NCBI GenBank assembly: GCA_023253495.1
Contig: JALRGF010000302.1
Span: 1-23,312 of the forward strand
Origin: Verrucomicrobiales bacterium
Lineage (GTDB): Bacteria > Verrucomicrobiota > Verrucomicrobiia > Verrucomicrobiales > V1-33
Direction of reading: 5' to 3'
DNA: 23,312 nt
A program made the translations under genes and the position numbers. How positions within the stretch are numbered: the stretch's first letter is position 1; each line of letters starts with the position of its first letter. The notes below the pieces were generated by a model. It was given only the letters and a program-made list of their open reading frames with translations. It had not been told where the DNA came from and ran no database searches. This document shows, piece by piece, positions 1 through 7,749 of this stretch.

Positions 1-332
1 GGCCGCCAGTTGCCAAGCGTCGACGACTGCTGCACGCGGTAGCGGACGCCGGGGCGGGATGGCCAGGTCAGGGTGGCGGTTTCGCCGTATTCGATGCCGG
101 GGGTGGGCGGCGCGGAAAGAATGCTCCGGGGGTCGGTGCCGAAATAATACTCCTGCCGGGCGGTAAATCCGTCCGCATCCTGATCGAGATCAAACTCCCA
201 CCATTTCAGGCCATAGGTGGCCAGCCAGTGGCTGCCGGGTTCGGCCGCGGCGGTGAGGGCAGCTCCGAGCCAGGCGGCGGCGCACAAGGCGGCGGTGGCG
301 ATGGACGGGCGGCAGCAGCGGGTGCGTTTCAT
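1..332 (-). CDS. Secreted protein, N-terminal part (cut by the window edge)
   Basis: The reverse strand is open from an ATG at 332 to position 1 (110 codons) with no stop, so the gene continues outside the window. The first ~27 residues are a signal peptide: MKRTRCC, a long Ala/Leu-rich stretch, then a likely cleavage site after TAAA. Around residues 44-62 there is a D-x-D-x-D-G pattern followed by EYYFGTDP. This resembles the calcium-binding, thrombospondin type 3-like motifs that end many exported verrucomicrobial proteins. It is followed by an immunoglobulin-like stretch with YRVQQSSTLGNW. Such VQSS...W modules are typical C-terminal pieces of secreted PVC-group proteins, so the protein may be short. 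A candidate promoter lies just upstream at 363-391. Function is unknown; it is exported or surface-exposed by inference. Confidence 0.75.
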   Translation of the reverse strand, partial: MKRTRCCRPSIATAALCAAAWLGAALTAAAEPGSHWLATYGLKWWEFDLDQDADGFTARQEYYFGTDPRSILSAPPTPGIEYGETATLTWPSRPGVRYRVQQSSTLGNWR

Positions 333-362
333 GGGAAAGAACAGCCTTTGAATTCGCTCCCC

Positions 363-391
363 ATAAAACCGGAATCGCGTTCTTTTGGCAA
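363..391 (-). promoter_or_regulatory. Candidate sigma70-type promoter for the gene starting at 332
   Basis: Reading the reverse strand, TTGCCA (386-391) and TTTTAT (363-368) are separated by exactly 17 bases. This gives 5 of 6 and 4 of 6 matches to the housekeeping -35 and -10 boxes. Transcription would start near 356, leaving a leader of about 24 bases before the ATG at 332. The stretch is AT-rich in GC-rich surroundings. The same TTGCCA -35 hexamer occurs in the candidate promoter at 13166-13195. Confidence 0.45.
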
Positions 392-450
392 TACTGGAGG
401 GACTGTGTGATTGTTGCGGCGGACGCAATCTCAGACCGCCGTCGAAGCGT

Positions 451-468
451 GGCCCCTGTTCAGGGGCC
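451..468 (-). terminator. Hairpin downstream of the sulfotransferase gene
   Basis: A perfect 7-bp inverted repeat, GGCCCCT / AGGGGCC with a 4-base loop, lies 50 bases past the stop of the sulfotransferase gene in the direction of its transcription. No T tract follows on that strand, so it is not a classical intrinsic terminator. It could act as a transcript-end stabiliser or a weak terminator. Confidence 0.3.
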
Positions 469-517
469 GGAGGAGCTGAAGGTGCCGGCCCCGTCGGTCC
501 CGGTGCGGCGTTCCCAT

Positions 518-2071
518 TCAGCGGTACCCGAAGGAGCAGAGAAACGGTTCGAGCGATTTGGTGATCGGCGCGAGGTGTTTTTCATAGTGCCTCCAGCGTC
601 CGACGGCGCGGGTGAAGATTGGCCGTGTGACATCGGCATAGCTCGGCGAACGGAGCGGCCGGGTGCGCGCGTGGTGATGGAATGAAGTGATGGCGGCATC
701 CCACGGGAGGCCGAGGAAATCGAGAACGCGCCGGCCGGCTGCGGGCAGGTCATCGACCACATCCTCGTAGCGTATGGCGAGAGACGGGTTCTGAAGGTGC
801 GGCTGGAGGGCCAGCCAGAATGCCATGACGGAGGCATACTGAGCGGCTGTTGACTCCAGCGTGAGGTAGGCCGAGCTCACCGGGTTGAGTGAAAGCGGCT
901 GCATGAAACAGCTGAGGCAGACATCGCGCGGGTCGCGCAGGGCCACGAGGAACCGGGCTTCCGGGAAGAGGCGTGCGACAGCGGGCAGGAGAACGCTGAG
1001 CGCGGGATTTTTATCGATGAGCAGACGGTCGCCGATCGTGGTGCCGAGGCAGGCTTCGGTGAAGCGGAAATAATCGTCGCGCGAGCGGCGGAGCTTTTCC
1101 GGGGTCGCGGCATCAAGCAGGTCGACGACCGGGTGGTCCGGGGAAAACCCGCGGGTGAGGGGCAGATAGGCCTCGTCGTGAAGAACGTGGGTTTCTTCTG
1201 CAGTGATGATCCCGGGGTGGGCGTCGAGCATCTGCTCGAGCAGGGTGGTTCCCGAGCGGGGGTGGCCGCAGAGCACGGCGACCTTCGGGTCGGGCGCGAG
1301 GGCGTCCCGGTATTCGGACCACCGCCGCAGCCGCGCGGGATCGAGCGAGCCGGTCATTTCGCGCAGACGGTTCTGGATGCCGCGGAGGATGGCGGCCGGA
1401 GCGGCCGAGGCGGGTCGCAGGCGCGACTTCGCCTGCTGCGCCGCGCTCATGGCCTCGTCGTATCGCTCCTGGCGGTCGAGAATGGCGGCGAGTTCGTACC
1501 ATGCCCGGACGCAGGTCCAGCTGTCGCGAAGGTCCCGTTGCAGGAGCCTGCGGACGCCGTTTTCCGCGGCATCGAGGTCGCCACCAAGCCGGGCCAGCCG
1601 CGACCGCGCCAGCTGTGCCGGCGGGTGGCCGGTCTCGAGAGAGAGGGCGCGGTCAATCCATTCCGCGGCTTCCTCCAGATGAGCGTGGCGCTCGCTGAGT
1701 TCGGCGAGGGCGACGAGTGCCGACGGGGAGACGTCCGGCTGCGCGACGGCGCGGAGGAAGTATTCCCGGGCCATGCCGTAATTTCCGAATTCCTGACACC
1801 GCTGACCGGCTTGCGCGAGGATGGACCCGGGGTGACGGGACAAACGCGCCGCCTGATCAAAACACCGGCGGGCCGCCTCGGAGTCGTAGCGCAGCCCGTG
1901 CGCGCGCCCCAGATCCAGAAGAATGCCGGCATTTCCGGAATCGAGCCGCGCTGCCCGCGTCAGCACCTCAATCGCCTTCGGATAGTCCTGACGTTGCCAC
2001 GCACCGGCCACCTCCTCGAACATCCGGGAAAGCGTCTGCTGCAGGGCGGAACGTGCGCGCCTCGGGGCCAC
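518..2071 (-). CDS. TPR-repeat sulfotransferase (PAPS-dependent)
   Basis: This is a 517-residue protein. Residues ~15-240 are helical tetratricopeptide-like repeats (pattern A...LG.A....G....A...F..A). Residues ~262-515 are a sulfotransferase domain of the Sulfotransfer_3 type. The 5'-phosphosulfate-binding loop is GHPRSGTT at 269-276, and the 3'-phosphate-binding segment is RDPRDVCLS at 379-387, preceded by a beta strand (ARFLVAL). These families transfer sulfate from PAPS to hydroxyl or amino groups of glycans, lipids or peptides; the acceptor cannot be read from sequence. No signal peptide is visible, so it is probably cytoplasmic. The start used is GTG at 2071; an ATG within the frame (Met17, about 2023) is an alternative, and no Shine-Dalgarno sequence decides. 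The gene ends 114 bases after the stop of the upstream secreted-protein gene (minus strand), so the two may be co-transcribed. Confidence 0.88.
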   Translation of the reverse strand: MAPRRARSALQQTLSRMFEEVAGAWQRQDYPKAIEVLTRAARLDSGNAGILLDLGRAHGLRYDSEAARRCFDQAARLSRHPGSILAQAGQRCQEFGNYGMAREYFLRAVAQPDVSPSALVALAELSERHAHLEEAAEWIDRALSLETGHPPAQLARSRLARLGGDLDAAENGVRRLLQRDLRDSWTCVRAWYELAAILDRQERYDEAMSAAQQAKSRLRPASAAPAAILRGIQNRLREMTGSLDPARLRRWSEYRDALAPDPKVAVLCGHPRSGTTLLEQMLDAHPGIITAEETHVLHDEAYLPLTRGFSPDHPVVDLLDAATPEKLRRSRDDYFRFTEACLGTTIGDRLLIDKNPALSVLLPAVARLFPEARFLVALRDPRDVCLSCFMQPLSLNPVSSAYLTLESTAAQYASVMAFWLALQPHLQNPSLAIRYEDVVDDLPAAGRRVLDFLGLPWDAAITSFHHHARTRPLRSPSYADVTRPIFTRAVGRWRHYEKHLAPITKSLEPFLCSFGYR

Positions 2072-2147
2072 TTCAAGATGATGCGGGCCCCGGTGGGGGG
2101 AGGCAAGTGGGCATTTCGGGGGGGGGCCGAGGGGGCGGTGCAGGCGA

Positions 2148-2184
2148 TGGCAGCTTCCGTTGGCAGCTTCCGTTGGCAGCTGCC
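2148..2184. repeat. 13-bp tandem repeat, 2.8 copies
   Basis: The unit TGGCAGCTTCCGT occurs twice exactly (2148-2160, 2161-2173) and is followed by a partial third copy (2174-2184) ending in the palindrome GGCAGCTGCC. It sits immediately past the stop of the secreted-protein gene (2186). On the transcribed strand GGCAGCT can pair with AGCTGCC of the neighbouring copy (7-bp stem, 9-base loop). It may help end or protect that transcript, but no T tract follows. Confidence 0.8.
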
Positions 2185-2185
2185 T

Positions 2186-4015
2186 TCACCGGCCCGACAC
2201 GCGCACAAAGAGGGTTCCGGTCGGCTGGATCGGGAGGCGTGCGCTGCGTTCGTTGGTCAGGGCACCGTGGTTTGTCCAGCTGCCGGTCGTCAGCGCGGGG
2301 CTTGATTGGACCTGGAAGGGGGGGGTGCCCTCGGCCCACTCGATGATCAGTTCTCCGCCGCGGGCCTCGACCCGGGTGATGGTGGGCGCTGCGGGGGTGG
2401 TGGCAGCGGAGCGGAACGACCTGATCGCCGTGGGTTCCTCGATGTCATTGATGAGAATCCGTCGACCGCTGGCGAGGTCGACTGAATAAAACTCGCAGCT
2501 GGCCGCGCCGGTGCTTTCGAAGACGATAAGGTCAAACCGGTGCAATCCGGGCGTTATCACCAGGAAATCGAAGAGGCTTTCAGCGGCGGCGCGCCCGTTG
2601 TCGTACTGCCCGAGCACCACTCCCGGGGTGTTGCCGCCGGGCGTGGCCGGGCTGGCGCGCACCTCGAATCCGTCATCGCTGTTCACCCCTAAACGGTGGT
2701 AGCCGGAAGGCAGTTCGAGCCAGAATACCGCCTCCGTCGAAAACCAGTTGTTTCCCGGATTCGGCAGCCCGGGAAAAGGCGATTCCTTCGCAAAGTGCCC
2801 TGAGGACGCGCCGTCGTCGTCGAAATCAAGGACGGATTCCACATCAAACGACTGATCGGCATTCGGCCCGGCCTCGGCACCATTCTCGAACGGTTCCTGA
2901 GTATCGGGGTTGATCAGGGTTCCGGACAGCTGCTCCCGGGCCCGCGCCAGGGTACTGGGCAGCGAGGAGGCGCCACTGGCGAGCACGGTGCGGGCAGTGA
3001 ATCCGCTCCCCCGGCCCGATCCCGGGGCCAGGGGAAAGGTTGCCGGCAGCGTTGGGTAGCCGACCACCGTGAAGACGACCTTGTGGGTGAAAGTGGAGGG
3101 CGGAGTACCTGTATCCGCGTAACTCAGGGTGTAGGTATGCCTCGAGCCCGGAGCGAAGACTCCTGGGCCGCTGAACCGGACCTCGGTTGATCCGCCGGCC
3201 TCCGTCACGGCCGGCGGCGGGGACACGGGGACATCATCAAGCAGGAGATTCACGGTCCCGGGGGCCACCGACGTCGAGGCATGGGCTATGGTCGCCTGGT
3301 AGGCGATCTGTCCGGGGGCTTCGGATTCCGCGTCGGCGGGAGACACCGAAACGACCTGTGGTCCGACCGGAAGAAATTGCTCCGGAGCCTGCGCGAATAC
3401 CAGATCGTCGATCGCGATGTTTTGAGTGCTGCCCTCGATCTCGCCTTCCTCCAGCGTGGAGGCGACGCGGGTGATGGCGAGTTTGAGTGCCTGGCCGGGT
3501 GTCCCGGTGTGCTCGATGAGTACGGGGTGATCCTTGGTGGCGTCGGAGCCAAATGTCACCCGCTGCGGTCCGTGGACCACGGTGTCTCCGGCCAGCACCG
3601 ACACCGAGTAGGTGTAACGTTCGCTGGAAATGTAGTACGGATGGAAGTTGAATGATTTCACGACAGCCCGGGCCGCCGGATTGTTGGGTGTGAAGACCAC
3701 TTCGTGGGTGTCACCCACGCCGGAGGAATCCAGCTGCACCGCCGACCAGACACCGTCGAGATAGTACTGCCATTGGGCCCCCGAAGCCTGCCAGGTCAGA
3801 CCGATGTTCGGGGTGCCGAATCCGTTGATGCTGACACTGTCGTCGGGAATCGAGGCGTTGCTTCCGAACGAGGATGGAAGCACTGTGTTGTTGTTGAAGC
3901 CCGCCGGGCGGATGTCGAAATCGACGATGGTTTCCGCCTGGGCTCCCCGGCCAAGAAAAACGCCGACGGCGGCCAGGGCCAGAGGGGCGGAAGACGGGTG
4001 GGAGCGGCGTTTCAT
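2186..4015 (-). CDS. Large secreted multi-domain protein with PA14-like region
   Basis: This is a 609-residue exported protein of unknown function. A signal peptide (MKRRSHPSS, hydrophobic core, cleavage after GAQA near residue 27) precedes a beta-rich N-terminal domain to ~205 that resembles carbohydrate-binding jelly-roll modules (ends AIDDLVF). Residues ~215-320 look like an immunoglobulin/FN3-like module. Residues ~340-530 resemble a PA14-type or related ligand-binding domain: FWLELPSGYHRLGVNSDDGF at 431-450, then PGLHRFDLIVFE at 489-500, the usual shape of PA14 sheets. The C-terminus (545-609) is a short Ig-like module with PFQVQSSPAL..GSW, as in the gene at the left edge. The architecture suggests a cell-surface or extracellular protein that binds polysaccharide; no catalytic residues are recognisable. 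The ATG at 4015 gives a good signal peptide, but no ribosome binding site is evident. Confidence 0.85.
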   Translation of the reverse strand: MKRRSHPSSAPLALAAVGVFLGRGAQAETIVDFDIRPAGFNNNTVLPSSFGSNASIPDDSVSINGFGTPNIGLTWQASGAQWQYYLDGVWSAVQLDSSGVGDTHEVVFTPNNPAARAVVKSFNFHPYYISSERYTYSVSVLAGDTVVHGPQRVTFGSDATKDHPVLIEHTGTPGQALKLAITRVASTLEEGEIEGSTQNIAIDDLVFAQAPEQFLPVGPQVVSVSPADAESEAPGQIAYQATIAHASTSVAPGTVNLLLDDVPVSPPPAVTEAGGSTEVRFSGPGVFAPGSRHTYTLSYADTGTPPSTFTHKVVFTVVGYPTLPATFPLAPGSGRGSGFTARTVLASGASSLPSTLARAREQLSGTLINPDTQEPFENGAEAGPNADQSFDVESVLDFDDDGASSGHFAKESPFPGLPNPGNNWFSTEAVFWLELPSGYHRLGVNSDDGFEVRASPATPGGNTPGVVLGQYDNGRAAAESLFDFLVITPGLHRFDLIVFESTGAASCEFYSVDLASGRRILINDIEEPTAIRSFRSAATTPAAPTITRVEARGGELIIEWAEGTPPFQVQSSPALTTGSWTNHGALTNERSARLPIQPTGTLFVRVSGR

Positions 4016-4342
4016 GGGTCGGAAATCTGCGCGCGGTTCAGGGCCGAAATGGCGGGGTATTCTATGGGAAAACCGCCCGGCGGGTTCATCCTGCGGATTT
4101 TACCTGGGGGAAGTCAAGCTCCAATCCGTACCGTGGAGCCCGGTGGGTCGGACAAAAAATCAGGAAAGCTTTAATTTTGTGAGGGTGCCCGACGGCGATT
4201 CCGTTATTGGTGTTGGAGCTGGATTTCGGAGCGTTGGTTCCAAATGCGGGTATGGGCATGGTACCTGTCCCCACCGGCCTCCGGGGGGCACTTCACCGCA
4301 GGGGGTCAACGGGGGGCATGCACCCGTTTTCTGGCACGGAGA
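4016..4342. other. Intergenic stretch with possible -10 element
   Basis: These 327 bases lie between the CDF transporter stop and the secreted-protein start (both genes on the minus strand). No gene is supported. On the reverse strand TAGAAT (4059-4064) matches the -10 box at 5 of 6 positions and would start transcription about 37 bases before the ATG at 4015. The matching -35 is weak, so the promoter call is tentative. A local AT-rich patch lies at 4151-4178. No convincing terminator was seen for the transporter gene. Confidence 0.35.
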
Positions 4343-5257
4343 TCAGGCAGCCGGCGGCCTGTCGAGATCGACGTCGTGCCAGGAGGCCGGATCCTCGATC
4401 GGCTCGAGGTGCGTGAGGATGGTGAGGCGGGGGACGGCGGCGCGCAGGGCGGCCTCGATGTCCTCGGAAAGGGCATGGGCGCGGGCGACCGACCAGTCGC
4501 CGGGAAAGAGAAGGTGGACGGACATGAACCGTCGGGCGCCGGCAACGCGGGTGCGCAGGGCGTGGTGGTGCACGCCGTGGCTCCCGAAGCTGTCGAGCAC
4601 GGAGCGGACGGCGGTCAGTTCGTCGGGCGGCAGGCCGGTGTCCATGAGGCCGAGCATCGATTGCTGGACGAGCCGGATGCCGGTGACGACGATGTGGGCG
4701 GCGAGCAGCAGGCCGAGGACGGGGTCGAGCCAGAACCAGCCGGTCAGGCTGACGAGGATGACGGCGGCGATGACGACGACCGAGGTCCAGACGTCGGTCA
4801 TGAGGTGTCTGGCGTCGGCCTCGAGGGCCACCGAGTGATGGTTGCGACCGACGGTGAAGAGCACGCGGGCGACGGCCAGATTGACGAGGGAAGCGGCGGC
4901 GGAGAGGGCGATGCCGAGGACCGGCTGGTCGAGCGGTTGCGGGGTGAGCAGTCGATCGACCGCATTCCAGCCGATGCCTCCGGCGGCCACCATGATGAGA
5001 GCGCCTTCGATGCCGCTGGCGAAGTATTCGGCCTTGGTGTGGCCGTAGGCGTGGTCGTCGTCGGCCGGCCGGGCCGCCACGCTCAGCGAGGCCATGGCGA
5101 TGAAGGCGGCGGCCAGGTTGGCCAGCGATTCAAGGGCGTCGGAAAGCAGGCTGACCGACCCGGTCACTTTCCAGGCAAGCAGCTTGAGAAAAAACGTCAG
5201 GAGCGCTGCGGCGACGGAGAGCCAGGCGTAGCGGACCAGCGAGGGTGTGGATGACAT
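4343..5257 (-). CDS. Cation diffusion facilitator (CDF) family metal transporter
   Basis: This is a 304-residue inner-membrane protein, the usual CDF length. Six hydrophobic segments fall at about 10-28, 35-58, 84-100, 113-135, 155-173 and 178-198. Family landmarks are LLSDALES at 37-44 in the second helix, the cytoplasmic loop ADDDHAYGHTKAE at 66-78, and HLMTD at 151-155 in the fifth helix, where H151 and D155 form the classical HxxxD half of the transport site. A cytoplasmic ferredoxin-like domain follows from ~205. CDF proteins export Zn, Mn, Fe, Co or Cd in exchange for protons. The second-helix half-site is D40 followed by S44 at the +4 position instead of a second Asp, so the metal is not predictable. 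The start was placed at the ATG at 5257: a longer frame runs upstream to 5338, but its extra 27 residues are Arg/Pro-rich and unlike the family. It lies 108 bases downstream of the dipeptidase gene, probably on the same transcript. Confidence 0.9.
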   Translation of the reverse strand: MSSTPSLVRYAWLSVAAALLTFFLKLLAWKVTGSVSLLSDALESLANLAAAFIAMASLSVAARPADDDHAYGHTKAEYFASGIEGALIMVAAGGIGWNAVDRLLTPQPLDQPVLGIALSAAASLVNLAVARVLFTVGRNHHSVALEADARHLMTDVWTSVVVIAAVILVSLTGWFWLDPVLGLLLAAHIVVTGIRLVQQSMLGLMDTGLPPDELTAVRSVLDSFGSHGVHHHALRTRVAGARRFMSVHLLFPGDWSVARAHALSEDIEAALRAAVPRLTILTHLEPIEDPASWHDVDLDRPPAA

Positions 5258-5365
5258 GGGGGCTTGAGTTTTGGGGCGGCCGGGCGGCCCGCGGCGGGCG
5301 ACGACCCGCCAGCGACGCCGGGGCCGCGGTGCGCTCACCGGAACGAGGGACCGGCTCCGTTACGG

Positions 5366-6085
5366 TCACCGCGCGGCGGGTTCGGCCACGGCCAGGCCGA
5401 GGTCGCGACCGAAGATCGGCGGCCCGCGGAGGACTGCGGGGTCCGAGAGATCGTTGAAGTGCCACCATTCATCGGGATAAAGGGAAAACCCGGCGCGCGT
5501 CATCGCTTCCTGCAGCCGGGCCAGGTTCGCGCGGATCTGCGGATCGGTGCCGGTGTAAGTGGCTGCGGCGCGCTTGGTGAAATCGTCGAAGGCCGAGGGC
5601 ATCGGGAGGACCCGCCCGTCAGCGTCGAGCAGTTCGACATCGACCGCCCGGCCGTAGGTGTGTTTGGACCATTGGCGGCGCGGGTCGGAGACGTATTTGT
5701 CCGATGCGAAGAGCTGGAAGATCTGCCATTGGACCTCGGGCGGGCGGTAGGCGTCGAGCACGCGCAACCTCAGTCCGTGCCGGCGCAGCCGCGCATTCGC
5801 CATGGCCAGTTTGAGCGCGGTCGGCTGGCTCAGCAGCGCCGGAAATCCCGGGGGATAGAGGACACGGCCGAAAATGTTGTCCGGCGTCGCATACGGGAGG
5901 CGGATTTCCAGGGTGCGGTCGTAGTAATCCGCGCGAACCAGCCCGCGGGCCGCCGCCGAGGCGATGACCGTCGTGCGTTTGACCGGCTGCATGAGCAGGG
6001 GAGCGGGCATCGGGCGGTTGGCCCCGCGGCAGCCGGTCACGGCGAGTGCCAGGCTGACGGCCACAAGAATCGGAAGCGCAGTCAT
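5366..6085 (-). CDS. Lipoprotein D-alanyl-D-alanine dipeptidase, VanX/DdpX-like (peptidase M15D)
   Basis: This is a 239-residue zinc peptidase that cleaves D-Ala-D-Ala, acting in peptidoglycan dipeptide recycling or, in the VanX setting, glycopeptide resistance. The zinc site is visible: WSKHTYGRAVDVEL (M15 S-x-H-x-x-G-x-A-x-D motif) and, near the C-terminus, DEWWHF (catalytic Glu plus third zinc ligand). An Arg in LDAYRPPEVQ matches the substrate-positioning Arg of VanX. The N-terminus has a lipobox ending VTGC (Cys ~19) after a hydrophobic stretch, so the enzyme is predicted to be anchored on the outer side of the inner membrane or in the outer membrane. The frame is open upstream to 6664, but that would overlap the divergent peptidase gene and would hide the signal peptide, so the ATG at 6085 is chosen. 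No vanH or vanA ligase neighbours are present, so recycling is likelier than resistance. Confidence 0.88.
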   Translation of the reverse strand: MTALPILVAVSLALAVTGCRGANRPMPAPLLMQPVKRTTVIASAAARGLVRADYYDRTLEIRLPYATPDNIFGRVLYPPGFPALLSQPTALKLAMANARLRRHGLRLRVLDAYRPPEVQWQIFQLFASDKYVSDPRRQWSKHTYGRAVDVELLDADGRVLPMPSAFDDFTKRAAATYTGTDPQIRANLARLQEAMTRAGFSLYPDEWWHFNDLSDPAVLRGPPIFGRDLGLAVAEPAAR

Positions 6086-6244
6086 AAAGACACTCTGGCC
6101 CGCTTTCGGCCGGGTGGGTAGCGAATTCCGGGGGACGGAAGGTGGCTGGCGACGCGGCGGCGCGGTCGTGCGCCGGGGAATCGGACCGCCGCCGGGATTT
6201 CGCCCTTTGCAAACGCGGGTCGGAGGCGGAACAGGTGGGGGAGT

Positions 6245-7459
6245 ATGGACTACCTGGCCGCCGTTCTGACCACTGCGCAGTATCTCTCCCCGCCGGTGCA
6301 ACTGCTGCTGGCAGGGGCCTCGCTGGTCTTCGGAGCCTGCGTCGGGTCGTTTCTCAATGTCGTCATCTACCGCCTGCCGCTGGAGCTGTCGGTGAGCGAC
6401 CCCAAGCGGTCGTTCTGTCCGTCGTGCCGGTACCAGATTCCGGTGTGGCACAATATTCCGGTGGTCAGCTGGCTCTGGCTGCGCGGCCGGTGTGCGCGCT
6501 GCGGCGCGTCGATTTCTCCGCGCTACCTGGTGGTGGAGCTGCTGACGGCGGTTTTGTTTCTGATGGTTTTTCTGTGGTTCGGGCGCGACCAGCCGTGGCT
6601 GGTGCTGCCGATGTGGGGGTTGTTGGCGCTGGGGGTGGCGGCGACGTATATCGACTTCGACCACATGATCATTCCGGATGAGATCACATACGGGGGCATG
6701 GTGGCCGGGATCGTGTGCAGCGCGGTGTTTCCCTGGATGATCACGAGCGAGGCGACGTGGCTGACCGCCTGGCTGCCGGCCGGGATGCGGGCGGACCTGC
6801 GGTGGACCAACCTCCTGGAGTCGCTGGTCGGCGCAGGATTCGGGCTGCTGCTGGTCTGGCTGGTGGTGCAGCTGGGCAAACTGGCCTTCGGGCGGTTGAA
6901 ATACGAATCACCGGAGCCGGTCGCCTGGGAGGTCAGTCAGCCCGAAGGCGAGCCGGAGCCGGCCATCCGCCTGGGAACCGGCCAGCACCTGTGGACCGAT
7001 GTGTTTTCCCGCCCGTCCGACCGCCTGCGGATGACCTGTCACTCGTGCGTGATCAACGGCGAGGAGCAGGGGGCGGGGGAGCTGGTGCTCAGCGAGGACA
7101 CGGTGGTCTTCACCCCGGCCGGCGGGACGGCAGCCGTCCGGAAACTCGAGGACGTCCAGCACCTCGCCGGGCGCATGACCCGGGCCGTGGTGCCGCGCGA
7201 AGCGATGGGCCTCGGCGACGTCAAGTTCATGGGCCTGGTCGGCGCTTTCCTCGGCTGGAAGGGCATTCTGTTCACCCTCTTCGCCGCCAGCATCATCGGA
7301 AGCGTGGTGGCGGTGGCCATGATCCTGGGCAAGCGCCGCGAATGGGCCGCCCGCATCCCGTTCGGCCCGTACCTCGCCCTCGGTGCCGCCCTCTGGGTCT
7401 TCATCGGCCCCGCCTTCCTGTCATGGTACCTCGCCCTGAGCAGCGGTCTCCGGGCCTGA
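6245..7459 (+). CDS. pilD: Prepilin peptidase / N-methyltransferase (A24 family) with central insertion
   Basis: This is a 404-residue polytopic membrane protein. It cleaves the leader of type IV pilin-like and pseudopilin substrates at the cytoplasmic face and N-methylates the new terminus. The N-terminal domain has GACVGSFLNVVIYRLP (30-45) and the cysteine tetrad CPSC (58-61) / CARC (83-86). The catalytic aspartates are in YIDFDHMIIPDE (D137, D139 region, residues 135-146) and MGLGDVKFMG (321-330, the GxGD motif). Between them residues ~213-318 form a soluble insertion absent from the standard family, with its own CHSC pair (265-268). The total is well above the usual ~260-290 residues. A weak AGGTGG Shine-Dalgarno lies 6 bases before the ATG. 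It is divergent from the dipeptidase gene across 159 bases. Its last 34 codons are duplicated at 10392-10493, see the repeat entries. Confidence 0.9.
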   Translation: MDYLAAVLTTAQYLSPPVQLLLAGASLVFGACVGSFLNVVIYRLPLELSVSDPKRSFCPSCRYQIPVWHNIPVVSWLWLRGRCARCGASISPRYLVVELLTAVLFLMVFLWFGRDQPWLVLPMWGLLALGVAATYIDFDHMIIPDEITYGGMVAGIVCSAVFPWMITSEATWLTAWLPAGMRADLRWTNLLESLVGAGFGLLLVWLVVQLGKLAFGRLKYESPEPVAWEVSQPEGEPEPAIRLGTGQHLWTDVFSRPSDRLRMTCHSCVINGEEQGAGELVLSEDTVVFTPAGGTAAVRKLEDVQHLAGRMTRAVVPREAMGLGDVKFMGLVGAFLGWKGILFTLFAASIIGSVVAVAMILGKRREWAARIPFGPYLALGAALWVFIGPAFLSWYLALSSGLRA

Positions 7460-7661
7460 TGGGGCGGGAGCGGCCATTGCGGACCTCCTGCCCCCGCAAG
7501 CGCTGTTCACCGCCACCTGCCGGAACGGCAGGCCGGTTTCCACAAGCCCGTTTCACCTCGACGGAGTCAGTGGCCGAGGTCCTGCGGGGTAAGCCGTAAA
7601 GAGTTGTTGCGAGCGGGTCACCATAAAAGCTCCTCTCTCAATCCGCGCATCGACGGCCCGG
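7358..7661 (+). repeat. Left copy of the cassette-flanking direct repeat
   Basis: This 304-bp segment covers the last 34 codons of the prepilin peptidase gene and 202 bp downstream. It aligns end to end with 10392-10698. The first 118 bp differ from the other copy at only four positions (three substitutions, one missing G), and 7377-7454 is identical to 10411-10488 over 78 bp. The middle (7476-7534) is weakly similar. The last part (7535-7661) is clearly homologous but diverged. Similarity stops at GACGGCCCGG on both sides. This copy keeps the peptidase frame intact. Confidence 0.93.
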
Positions 7662-7671
7662 AATCACAAGA

Positions 7672-7700
7672 CAGTTGTCGTTGACCATTACAATTCTAAT
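7672..7700 (+). promoter_or_regulatory. AT-rich candidate promoter of the cassette
   Basis: Just inside the left repeat the composition drops: 27 of 60 bases in 7681-7740 are G or C. TCTAAT at 7695-7700 matches the -10 box at 5 of 6 positions, with only weak -35 candidates (CAGTTG at 7672, TTGTCG at 7675, spacing 17 and 14). It is the best start point seen for the acyltransferase pair, but the assignment is tentative. Confidence 0.3.
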
Positions 7701-7749
7701 CCTTAATTGACCGCTGCTTTCATCAGACCCCTGCCTGCTCCACCAGCCC

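Noticed and set aside
1133..2305. 390-codon frame antisense to the sulfotransferase gene
   Set aside because: The minus strand has PAPS-binding motifs in order; the plus-strand product has none.
6086..6664. Longer N-terminus for the dipeptidase
   Set aside because: It would overlap the divergent peptidase gene, be Gln/Arg/Pro-rich, and bury the signal peptide and lipobox.
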